This document shows, one piece after another, positions 23,327 to 33,845 of a stretch of DNA of 64,000 nt. The position numbers were made by a program, and so were the translations under genes. Positions within the stretch are counted from its first letter, which is position 1; each line of letters opens with the position of its first letter. This stretch comes from Umbilicaria muhlenbergii. Its lineage: Eukaryota; Ascomycota; Lecanoromycetes; Umbilicariales; Umbilicariaceae. The stretch is from the NCBI GenBank assembly GCA_000611775.1, contig KK106981.1, positions 7,214,312-7,278,311 of the forward strand, given 5' to 3'. The notes beneath the pieces were generated by a model. It saw only the letters and a list, made by a program, of their open reading frames with translations, was not told where the DNA came from and did not search any database.

Positions 23327-24084
23327 TCAGACCTTCCAATGCGACTTCCCAGTCGGTCCATACTTCCCCTTAGAATACCCCGTCGCCGTCGCCGACGGGT
23401 AGAAGCTCTCACACGTCTTGGTCGCATTCGCCTCATAGACAAACCAATCCGCCAGAATCGGCTCTCCGACAAGCGCATCCGCCGCCACCCTCGACGCGTT
23501 GAAAGCCAATCGGAACGTATTGTTGTACGGGAAATTCGCCGGCGGGACAAACGTCCCGAATTCCGGCCACAGCACAAACACGTAGCGGTGGCCGTCCGCC
23601 TTGCTCGAGTTGGCCGCTTGCGGCGCCAGGTACGGCACCACGGGCTTGGCAAAGGTGTCGGCGATGTAGATGGTTGTTTTGTTCGGGTTCGCCGGTTGGA
23701 CGGCGCGGGGCGTGGAGGAGAATTTGACGTTGGATTGTAGCCAGTGCAGGTAGCCGCCAACGAGGGGTTGCGGGTTGCCGGGGACGACTAGGGAGGCTTG
23801 GTTGTCGAAGTCGATCATGGCGAGGGTGTAGGAGCCGTTGAGGAAGGATTTGCTGCCGATGGTGGGCGGGTTTTGGGGCACTGATGAGGGTAGGTCGTTA
23901 GCATGGAGCTTGAGGATGGGATACGACACCGCTTACTTCGGCCGCTAATAACTTTGCCGGGCGTTACAATCGTCTCAGCATATTCGACATCTAGAGGCGC
24001 GGAGATGGAAGGCGTGAAGTTGCCGGGCGTCTGGGCGAACACGGTAGAGGCCAGATAGGCGGCCGCGAGGATGAAGGAACGCAT
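23327..24084 (-). CDS. Secreted phosphatidylethanolamine-binding protein (PEBP)-like
   Basis: Exons 24084-23937 and 23880-23327 join in frame to 233 residues. The start opens a clear signal peptide, MRSFILAAAYLASTVFAQ. PEBP features follow: TLAMIDFDNQASL (the D-x-D-x-P-like ligand region), YLHWLQSNVKF, PYLAPQ and a GHRYVFVLWPEFG strand. PEBP proteins bind anionic ligands or phospholipids, and a yeast member inhibits carboxypeptidase Y; which role applies here is unknown. Several N-x-S/T sites (NGS, NKT, NSS, NNT, NAS, NAT) fit secretion and glycosylation. It converges on the HD-domain gene, 278 bp away. Codon endings switch from C to G near 23650. Confidence 0.88.
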
Positions 24085-27000
24085 GATGTTAGTAATGTGT
24101 TTTTTGACAAGACGGTGAAAGCAAGTAAAGAACGAGCGTGAATGCACAAGAGAAAAGATTTCGTTGACGGTGTGCGGCCGGTGCCAAATGTTATATGCGT
24201 TCGTACAGCTCCCGGAGCCTTGAACACATGGGCTTCGCCGCTTCGGCGCAGGCAAGGCATCAGGACCTTGCGCAATGCATTGCGTTGCACCTTAATTGTT
24301 ACGTCGGTACTTCCAGCTGAGGTCCCATAATGCAAGGCCTACCCAAAGGCACCAGACCGGCGGGATTGCCTGGCGTACTCCATCAGGATTCCCAGGGAAG
24401 CGCGGCGTACGCTATAAACGAGGAGCTTGTCGACCTCCATTGGGGTCGTTCTATTGTTCTATGCAACTGAAATGGGTAGTCATAGGCAGAAAGACGAGGA
24501 TATCATGTTCCTTCGGTGAGATGGCGTCGATTGACACCTGGCAGAACGTCTCGTATTACCCCATCTGGCCCTCTTGGCGAGTCGTGCTCGGCGATTGGGT
24601 TCCACAGGCTGTGTACTTACATAATCCAATAGCCGAGGATTCAAACTCCCCGCCAAATCACGGTGCTTGAACCGCGTCACCAAGACGGCGTAATCCTACA
24701 ACGAGCGGTGGCTTGCTCGAGTGGATGGTGCATTTATTGGAGTGCCTTGGTGAGTGTCTTGAATGCAACCAAGCATACGGGGATACTGGAGGTGATGCTA
24801 AGGTGCGTGTCGCGTGGACCAATCCCGGTGCGAATCTCCTGCAGGGCTGTGACTTCAGGGAAAACACGTTGTACCTGCAGGACTACCGGCTTACTGGCTT
24901 CACAGCTCGTAATGTAAGTGGAAAAGAGGGAGAACCATATGCGCAATTCACTGCATCATCCTGGCACTTTGGTACAACCGTCCGTCATTCGTCGTTTGGA
25001 GCGTCAAGTGTGGGAGCCACCAGAGTCAGGGTGCACACCTATCGACGAGGAAGCTGTAGCTTTCGACAAACACACCAGTATCTTCTCGGGTTTATATCAC
25101 AGATGACATTATCGTTCAATAAAGAGATATAGCTCCTGAGCATGGCTGCACGGAATCAAGGGCCACCATTCCCGGTGACTCCTTAGGAGTAGGAACATCC
25201 AAAGGATGCAGTCCAAAAGGTCCCGTGCCTGCTTACATCATCCTGGACCCGGACGACATTAAGTCTCAAGCTCGGTCGGTACCCAGACAATGCTCGTCGT
25301 TCTCATGCAATGCACGCCTGGGACCTGATCTTCCGGCAGCTGTTTAAAACGGCAGACCTAACTTCTTATACGATTGGCCAGCATATTCAATTCTTCTTGC
25401 ACCTTGCACCTTGCACCTTATCTATAGCTGTATTGTTTGTGGCAAATGGTTCCCAAATCAACTGCCGGACATTTTCTCTGAGCAATCCTCACGGCCAGTT
25501 GGACAAGATTGCTGTTGTTTGTTACAAACGCCGAAGTCTCTGCCTTACTCGACATGTCCCTTGCCTTCCCTGAACGCGTAAGGATAGGTATTGCTCATGG
25601 CCCAATGGTACGCTTCCTGAATTTAATGTCTCTTCACCATTCGCTAGATCGGTATCACGAACCATGTTTTTAGTTTTGCATAAGGAAAGCTACCACCATT
25701 ACGATCTTTACAAAGATGTCTTCCCACTTCTACTACCAATTAGATCAAGCACTATGTGACAGGCAGAGCAGAACGACTGTCCGATGTTCAGTACTAAAAT
25801 TCTGTTCTCAAAATTCTTCATTCAGGCCTATGAGGGATGCAGAATCCTTTCTCGCTACTTCTGTATTTTATCCATCAACCATGAGCTTCCTAAACATCAT
25901 CTAGCTAAGGTTGGTATAGTACTCTAATAGCTCAGGCACTGGAATTTCCTGTGTACTCATCTTCATGTCTTGCAAGCTTTTTTCGTTCTTCATACCGTAC
26001 TAAGGTTTTGTTGGTAAAATCATAGAGGATTCACAACGTGCAAAATCGTTGTGTAGCTTGTCTCATCTGTGTCTCCTACCTTTTTTATTGTTCGAGCTCT
26101 TCCTACAGCAAATTAAGCAACCCAACTGGCCTTGATCTTCACCCTCAACTTTCGAGATCTAAGGTCAACAGTTGGGCCACTGGGTACTGTCAGCACTAAG
26201 AACAAACAAACGCCGACAATGCCATTCTATGGACCGGCGTGGTGAAATTGCCTGTCGCGTCAATGATTTGGAACAACACAGTATCACTATATGGAAGACG
26301 TCAATACTGGATACCGTCATCGTACGAAATGAATGGTGGCAACTCGTGGTGTCGAACTTCCTTTAACTAGGACCTGACCAATCCACTTTTCTCTCTAAAA
26401 GCCTCGCGCCCCTCTTTCGCTGTTGACCGAACTCGTCCGCCCTTCACAGTACAGTGCAGAGTTTGATGTCCACCTTTACTTTTTGGTGTCGATCTTCCTA
26501 ACTCACTCAATGACGCTTGAGGAGGCTTCCGGTGGTTGTGGAAACTTAGCCATCTTTCAGTAAATTTACGCCAGATCTCACCTTTGTATTTTGGATCAAT
26601 TTTTGTATTATAATATTGATTGTTATCCTATAGTTTTGTGATCTGTTCGAGCTATTTCAGCTGACCAAGAACGCCTCTTTCAGTGATGTACTCACCTGTC
26701 TGCCACAAACTACTCGAGGCCTTGACCGCTGAAAAGCCATGAGGTGCGTTAGATTTGATTTGCAAGAGAAGCATCAGATGCTATGATTGGCTAGTCAATG
26801 CAACACTAGGTATGGGCGGAAGTTCACTAGACCTTGAGGACGAAATACGAGGCTTTGGTGTGGTTGAGCGCAGAACGTGATCAAACAACAAACAGGCTGG
26901 CGCTCTTGTTCGCGAGAGCAGAATGACGTACATAACCATAGGGAATAGCAAGAGGTACCGGTCTCGTTCTGACAACACTGCTTGGTCGCATCCAAGCTGA

Positions 27001-28265
27001 GGGACATGATCTTGCGCCAAGCAGATGCGAAGGTTCTACCAGTCTTCTTCTAGGACCACTCTGCTTCGAGAAAGAGCGGATACGTTGTTATGGAAACGTA
27101 ACCAAGGGAACAGAGTGGCGGCATATTGAGGTGCTACCGACAGACTGTATTCATTGTGGAATTCTGTAGGGGCAAGATTCAGTAAAGAGTTCTCCGGTGT
27201 TGCTCGGCGCACTCTCCTATGAGCAAAATTTTCCTCCATGTGTTCTTCAGGTTGGGTTCAAAGCATTTCGAAGGGACCGAGTCTCGCGAATTAAACACAA
27301 GCGCTTATCGTTTGCAGCTTCCCGCACGAGTTAGACAATTTGGGTGTCATGGAGGCTACTGCATGATATACTACCATGAAGTTGTAGATCAGCCGCAAAG
27401 GAGAACAGAGAACACCGATTGGGAATCTCAACTGCAATCTAACCAGGTACTCGGATTCCTCGTCTCGACTTCGGAGGTGTGCCGCTAATACTTCAAACAT
27501 TCTTGTTGTTTACATCACAGTACATACTGTCGCTACAGAGAGATTCTGAACGAATGTCAAATTTCTTCGTGCGATGTGCTTGGTGCTAAAAGCATTTTAG
27601 TATCGCGGACTGTGTTTATCATATTGTATGAGCATCTCTTCAATTGACCAAGATTAACTCGTCTGAGGCTTTGCAATGTTAAGCTGTGGGCGCTAGTGAA
27701 CTGGCAGTCGGACACAATTCGCAGACACTGCATGACGCATGTTTCACCCCTTCGTATTCCACAATTATGAATTCAAACCAAAGTGATTGCTTGTCAAATA
27801 TTCACGGTGTCTACATAGGTTTCTGCCAAAGATGGGATCGCTTAAGATGGCAAAGACTGCTTTCAAGGTCACCAGATCAAGCCACAGCTGTGTCAATGGC
27901 CTTAGTAGCGATGTCGGCCAACGAACGAGCTGGACACAGCCAGTCAGATACGCCATGATTTGAATGAGAGCCGTCACGTAACACAAGCTTGTTACGATCA
28001 TTGTCGATTGATGGTGGAGACACGCATGCATGTACCTGCATCTTTCATTGTGGCAATAGAATACATGGCAGTCTTGAATCATACACCCTTATCACACACC
28101 CTTAAAAGCCTCAAGCGAAAGAGGTTCTCCAGAATTGGCCTTGAAAGATGTCGGATAAGCCGGCGTGGCTTTTGACCTCCAAGACACACCCACGCTGGGC
28201 TGTGAATCGAAGACTGCGTGAGCAATCTTGAGTCAGGTGTCGCTGTGGCAGTAGCTCAAAGAATG
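24085..28265. other. 4.2-kb region without a supported gene
   Basis: All frames here are short, and none shows signal peptides, known domains or consistent codon bias. The stretch 24.6-25.1 kb has a 139-codon plus-strand frame whose content I do not recognise. Base composition is more AT-rich than in the flanking genes, especially 25.6-28.1 kb, and there is no obvious tandem repeat. It may be old decayed sequence; no element ends were identified. Confidence 0.4.
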
Positions 28266-28274
28266 TATAAAAAT
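28266..28274 (+). promoter_or_regulatory. TATA box of the small secreted protein gene
   Basis: TATAAAAAT lies about 240 bp upstream of the start at 28512 and is followed by a pyrimidine-rich stretch typical of fungal transcription starts. The distance allows a 5' leader, which may contain a short intron near 28429-28475 (GTGAGT donor). Confidence 0.5.
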
Positions 28275-28511
28275 CTCCTTTGCTCGTCTTCTTCCACCAT
28301 CCTCCAACGCCAAAGATCAATCAGCATAGCGCTCTGAGCCTTGTCATTTGCACCGGACACACTCTCCTCAAATCCTGAAGCCCTAACTTCGATTAACCAC
28401 TCGCAAAGCCTTTTCTTCACACACAAAGTGAGTCTCAACCCTTCCCTTCAATGACATCCACTTACCGCAAAAGCTGAGACAAGTCCAACCAAAAGCCCAC
28501 CCCCCAAAACC

Positions 28512-28823
28512 ATGCGCTTCTTCGCCCTCGCGTCCGCCGCCATCATGACTCTTGCCGGAATGGCCACCGCTCTCCCCAGCCCGCACGCTGCCGCCGACCT
28601 CGCCGCCTGCAGCACCGTCCTGACGCTCTCGCAGGCCCAGGCCATCCTCGCGGGCTTCGAGATGCAGATCCCGGGCTTGTCCGCCGACGTCCAGAACATG
28701 GGATCGCTCGCCGGAATCGCGGAAGACATCGAAACTTTCCTCTTGCACTTCGGAGGCGAGATCACCAGTGTTATTGCTGCGCTTGAGGCGTTCGGCGAAG
28801 TGGTCCTGGCCGCTGCTGCATGA
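28512..28823 (+). CDS. Small secreted hydrophobic protein, 103 residues
   Basis: A single-exon frame begins with a textbook signal peptide (MRFFALASAAIMTLAGMATA, then LPSP). The mature part of about 80 residues is Ala/Leu-rich and probably helical, with one cysteine (AACSTVLTLS) and the repeated idea of acidic helix plus EDIETFLLHFGGEIT. A TATA box sits upstream. It is not a hydrophobin (no eight-Cys pattern). No function is recognised; a cell-surface or effector-like role is only a guess. A decayed copy lies about 1 kb downstream with a similar 3' flank, so the gene was tandemly duplicated. Confidence 0.75.
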   Translation: MRFFALASAAIMTLAGMATALPSPHAAADLAACSTVLTLSQAQAILAGFEMQIPGLSADVQNMGSLAGIAEDIETFLLHFGGEITSVIAALEAFGEVVLAAAA

Positions 28824-29509
28824 ATGTGATGGTCTTTGGAGGATTGGTCTGAGGGTGTATATTTCACCCTGATGTGCGCGGGAGAGGGGGGTGCTGGAGG
28901 CTTTGAGGGGGGTGAGCCACGGTTCTAGAGAGAATGATTTGAGTTTCTCCTTGATCTGCTTTGTGTTAAGTTGATCACTCTTTGATTCCTCTCCTTGAGC
29001 AGTCTATTTTATGTTAAATTAGCCACTCTTTTAGAAAATTAAGTGTTCAGTGGGTGTCAGGCGCTCGCCGAGCACCTGTCGAGCACGCTAAACCCTATTG
29101 CATCAGGAGACGCTAGTACATGAGTATATAGCTGGTTTCTTCAGCCGTACATCTTCTAGTTCCTCAGCAGTCATATTTTCTACAAACTATACACCTATGT
29201 GTCTTCGGCGCCCCATTTCTTCGAGTTGAGCACCCCTCAAGCGGTCTATTGACCGCTCGACTCGGCCTATAGTTGCTCAACATCCCCATGCCCCTGTCGC
29301 AGCAACCCTTGCTGCGCCGGCTCTTTTTCAGCCAGCCACTCACAAAAAGGCTACTTCCTCGAGTAGTACACTCACAGGAGGCCGAGACTTTTACGATAAT
29401 GACGAGTTTCGTATGTGCAAAAAACTGCTGTTCCTATTTGAATAATGCTTTGAGAATCTCTTCAAGGCCTTTGAGTTTCTATTAAATGATCTACCAACTC
29501 AGCCATCCT

Positions 29510-29795
29510 GGCCTTCTTCGCCCAATCAACCTTCGCCTTCACTCCCTTCTCCTTCGCCGACCTCGCCACCCTCGTCCAAAGTAAAGAGAACATCACCCTG
29601 CCCCAAGCCAACGAGCTAGCCGCCGAATCCGTTACCCTGCTTCCAAGCTTGACCACCGCCTCCGAGAATCAGGCGACGATTGCGGGGGTGGCGGAAGATG
29701 CGGAGGAGTTCCTTTGAGAATGTACGGGTGAAGTGACGGGGACGAAATTTTTAGTTTTGAGCAGTTTGCGGAAGTGCTGCTGCAGTCTGCTTGAA
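29510..29795 (+). pseudogene. Decayed tandem copy of the 28.5 kb secreted-protein gene
   Basis: One frame reads ADLATLVQ, ITLPQANELAAESVTLLPSL, ATIAGVAEDAEEFL and then GEVTG. This matches ADLAACSTVLTLSQAQAIL, GSLAGIAEDIETFL and GGEITS in the intact gene. The 3' flanks also match (TTGAACTGGTCACTCTTT-type words near 29945, compared with those near 28970 and 29020). The frame is interrupted inside the conserved C-terminal helix, and no signal peptide is found upstream, where unrelated sequence (about 29050-29490) intervenes. Confidence 0.55.
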
Positions 29796-30060
29796 TATTG
29801 TGGTGATACCTCTGGAGGAAATCAGATCGTGACATGAGCGGGAAAAGGGGGGGTGAGGGAGGATGTGAGAGGTGAGGCACTATTTGCAGAGAGAGTATAA
29901 TTCATGTCATTGCGTTGATCCTTCTTGGTACCTTTTATTTTCGTGTTGAACTGGTCACTCTTTTGGGAATTCAATGACCCTGCGCCACCCCAAGGTGGGT
30001 GCTAGATGTTGAGAGAGGTTTTCACGCTTCCTTTGTGAAGTCATTTTGACCTAATGATGT

Positions 30061-30104
30061 TGTTAGGTCTTTGTTAGGTCTTTGTTAGGTCTTTGTTAGG
30101 TCTT
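30061..30104. repeat. Short tandem repeat, 11-bp unit, four copies
   Basis: The unit TGTTAGGTCTT is repeated four times without error in this stretch. It lies between the decayed secreted-protein copy and the 3' end of the MFS gene. Confidence 0.9.
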
Positions 30105-30530
30105 AGCCCTAATTCACGCGGGACGTTGAATATGTACGGCAATATTAAGCGCATAGATAGTGCTCACACTTTAGAAGATGAGGTATAACACCTCTCGTCG
30201 GCGTTGTTGACATAAATCAATTCGATGACCCTGAGTTTTCATGCGTTTTCTACATGGAGAGAAATATTCACAATTCGCTTTCCTCGGCTGGAAACGCCTC
30301 AGCGGTGGGTATTATGGAACCAGGTAACCTGATATATTCATCGATTGATCTAAACTATGCTCAAACACGATCTTCTTCAAATGCCACTTCCCAAAAACTG
30401 ATACGCACGTTCTTTTCTACCAAGAGCTCAACACTGTCGCCACACATCACATGTAAACCCCCGCCGCCACCGATACAATCTACTGCTCGAAATTGTGGGA
30501 ACACATCAAAGTAGCGTGTCCAGCAGATTT

Positions 30531-32109
30531 TCAGTAGACGACGTTCAATTTCCATCCCACTGCCAGAATCCTCGATGCGAAGAAGCATACCAGAGCCAAG
30601 GCGTAGGACAAGCCGGCGAAGATGATGAGTCCATGATACTCTCCATTATTGGCGGAGAGAATTTGGCCAGCGATAGGAACACCGGTTAGGGTTCTGTATC
30701 TCCATAAGTGGTCGATTCATCACAAAACAAGAAGCAGTGACTTACCCAAAGCTACCAACCATCCAGCACGTAGAGTAATAGCGCCCGTAGTTCTCTGTCT
30801 TGCACAGCTGCCCTACACACACCGGAGCCAAGCTGAGGTTGCTACCACTGGCGAAGCCAAAGGATAGGGCGAAGACTATGAGAAGGGGCTTCGAACCTCC
30901 AGCCGGCAACCAGAGCGCTAAGTTCGTGATCACGCACAGCGATATCGTTGTTATAAGCATGTTGAAGCGTCCGAATATATCTGCAAGCCAACCAGCAAGG
31001 ACTCGTCCGAAGAAGCTGCCTGTATTCAGTAGGGCGAGGATCTGGAACCCAAAGGCAGTGCTTGCTCCATGAGCCACCGCGTAGGAAGTGATGTAGGTGA
31101 TAGGGATGAAGATCCCCCATTCCAGTAAAAAGAGCCCGAGCGACACAAGGGAGAAGATCGGATCCTTGAACACGGCTAGATCGGGCAGTACACTGGCAGC
31201 CTCGTACTTCTTCCGCGGCAAACGGCTTCTAATCAAGAGGTTGGCAACGACTAAGAGAGCAATGAGGATGAACCCAAGGACTCTGGTGGCCCATGCGAAT
31301 CCGACCATGGGGATCAGCTTCTGCAGCATGAGGGGGAAGACGATCCCGCCGAGGCTGCCAGAAGTCATTGCTACGCCGGTTGCATTGCCCCGCTTGACGA
31401 GGAAGAAGTGCCCGATGGATGCAATGGCTGGAGTGTTCAAGAGGCAGCCTCCGAGTCCGTTCAAGACGCTGTACACCATGAAGAAGTGCCAGTACTCTGC
31501 AACAAGATTAGCATGAGACAAGACAAAGCAGCGCTCTATGACAGATGAATACGTACTAGTGCACAAGCCCAAAAGCATCATCGACACCACCAACAAAACA
31601 CTACCAACCAACACCAGACCTCTCGGTCCTTTGGCATCGAAGAATGGGCCGATCGGGTTCCCGCAGAAGAAGGTCAAGAATAGCGATAGACTGAAGATCC
31701 ATCCTATCTGGGCCGGGCTATACCCGCTTAGCTGGTGCGTACTGAAATACTCTTGGAAGACGGCGGTGCTGTTGATGACGCCGAAGACTGCGAACAGTCC
31801 ACAGAAGGAACCAGCGGTAACGGACCAGGCGCGCGCCCCGCCCTCGGGGAACTTGTCGTTGGCGCCATCGGTCGCACTGGATTGGTTGGAAGCTACGTTG
31901 GCAACTGATTCGCGAGTTTGCTCGGCTTTTTCGTCGTGAGACAACGGTGGTGGAGCTGAGTGATACGAGCTGATCAAGGCGGGGTCCACGATACGTTGGG
32001 GTGGGTCCGAAGTGGCAATTGGAAGTGAGGTTGAGATTGGAACGTCATTGTGGTAGATTAAGCAGGTGTCCTCTGCATTGATGATGTCTCTGGGCATTCG
32101 CTGACGCAA
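30531..32109 (-). CDS. MFS transporter, monocarboxylate (MCH/MCT) type
   Basis: Exons 32109-31557, 31496-30746 and 30693-30531 join in frame to 488 residues. The cytoplasmic N-terminus of about 90 residues ends in GGARAWSVTAGSFCGLFAVF, the usual entry to TM1 in fungal monocarboxylate-type carriers. Further marks: YSPAQIGWIFSLSLFLTFFC, CLLNTPAIASIGHFFLVKRG, NATGVAMTSGSLGG, GRVLAGWLADIFGRFN, and TLTGVPIAGQIL across the last intron. Twelve membrane spans are expected. The first intron (31497-31556) is 60 bp and keeps the frame open if unspliced, so read-through would insert 20 residues; the spliced form matches the family. The substrate is unknown. The start could also be the Met at 32097. Confidence 0.88.
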
Positions 32110-33760
32110 CGAAGACTTGGGAATATAAAACCACAGCCGGCTTGGAGGTAGGACTGAGCAATCCTATATACTCGGATAAATCTGACTGCTGAAGTGGAGG
32201 CGAGAAGGATTCTGCCACTCGGAGGCGCTTGGCTATTTTATCGGCGGCACCCGCCGCTGCCAAGGATCCTCGACCCCGCGAAAGTGCCGCTTAAACCCGG
32301 AGTAGGAAGCAAACCTTATCAGCACACAAATCAGACAGCCGTAATTACTCCTAAGCCCTCATTATCATTTGCTAGGAATGTTTCTAGCTTGTGCCTGCAC
32401 GCCGCACATAACACGAACAGTTACCGATACCCTAGCAGACCTTAATCGGACAGGCCCGAGGGGCCTCGACGAGACATCGGTCACGTCGTTGTAATCCATC
32501 CTGTTACTTCACCGCCTCCTTCTTCTCACCCTCGCGTTACACGCCAAGCTTGATTCGACCCCGATTTCTGTCTGCCGATGTTCCGACATGTTCTCCGATA
32601 GACTCTCAACCGTCCGGGCTCCGAAGTCGAAACTTGTCATGATGTCGGAGTCAGTCACCCATGACTCTATTCAAGTGCTGTGTTACCCTGTGGGTCTGCT
32701 GTGGTGAGAGAGCGGACTGTCATAGATCCGAGTGAGAATGCGTCATTTTCCCCCATCGAACCCAGCTGTACACTGTCACCTTAGAGCAGCTAGAGGCGTT
32801 CATTCTTCCTTGTTTGTCCTACATATCCAGCATGATGACAGATGCCAGAAGGATTGAGCAGAGTTCTGCAGCGCGTGGCGTTTGGAAGCAGGTCCCTTGG
32901 CTGCCCAACAGGTAAGGCACGGCCACAAAGGCGGCTTTCTAGGATAGCAAAACACGGTCGGGTGGATGCCGGGTTCCGGGCTGCTCCTTCAACTGCCTTA
33001 AAGAGCCATGTCTGGACAAAAAGGGAAGAAAGACCATAGCCGCTTTGAGAGGCATGTGGGACCCTGGCCATGATCAGCATGAATGGAGGCTCCTGTACGA
33101 AGGAGCCGCTGTAGAAAGACACGGGGACGTTCGCAGAGGATTCCTCCTCTATACACTGCCTATCTGTCACCTGGCCTGGGGTCTTTAATATGTCACAATA
33201 TCATTTAATGGCCGTAAATGCTCCCACAAGTTCTATCTAGGCCCGCAATGACCGCCTACCCATGAGGTTACTCGACTACTCGGAGTAGGATCCTTAACCC
33301 AATTTTTAGGTACTCCTCTGCTTTAAGCGGCTCAATCAAGTAACCCAGAAGCAGTAAGCCAACTAACTACCCCTGCGCCGATCTATTTACTCCAAGTGGC
33401 CTGCTGATCTGCCCAACTGCACCCGTCTGTGCATCAAACATCCTGAGGTTCCCATCAACTCAGCTCGGCCACTGGAGCTGAAAGCGGGCCTGGGGGAGGC
33501 ACGTGCCATCTCATGCACAATGCAGGCCAAACAAAAACTTGCAAGCGTTACACCGTAAGGCTAAATATGTCGCGTCCTTCGGAGCGCGAGGGATAGTACA
33601 GAAAGAGGACAGGAAGAATTGGCATCAGTATCTCGTTATGTGGCAATGGCTAAGACTTCGCGTATGTCTGTGCGAGGAGGTCCGACTTTACGAGCTGAAC
33701 TGAATGTGGTACCGAAGCGGAAGTGTTTGCAGAGAGCGGACTCTCCGAACCCTCATTTGA
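32110..33760. other. Divergent promoter region between transporter and oxidase genes
   Basis: The MFS transporter (minus) and multicopper oxidase (plus) diverge from here. A GATAAAATAG word on the minus strand near 32240 may serve the transporter. A 126-codon minus-strand frame (32790-33170) has no recognisable content. Confidence 0.45.
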
Positions 33761-33768
33761 ATAAAAAG
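33761..33768 (+). promoter_or_regulatory. TATA-like element of the multicopper oxidase gene
   Basis: ATAAAAAG preceded by TTGA lies about 80 bp upstream of the oxidase start at 33846. Confidence 0.4.
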
Positions 33769-33845
33769 AGACCTTGACTTCCAGATATACAGCACATTTG
33801 AATCCTGTACACGTCTAGACTTGTCACATCTCATTCGTTCTGGAA

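Noticed and set aside
24630-24710. tRNA-like stretch with GGATTCAAAC on the plus strand
   Set aside because: The T-stem has mismatches and no cloverleaf can be drawn on either strand.
24713-25132. 139-codon plus-strand frame
   Set aside because: No signal peptide, domain or codon bias; overlapping minus-strand frames are equally good.
29050-29490. Inserted stretch between the secreted-protein gene and its decayed copy, possibly a fragment of an LTR-type element
   Set aside because: It begins with a TG-type word, but no paired repeat, primer site or recognisable protein was found; too weak to name a family.
32790-33170. 126-codon minus-strand frame in the transporter-oxidase promoter region
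   Set aside because: Unrecognised content and no splice partners; likely chance.
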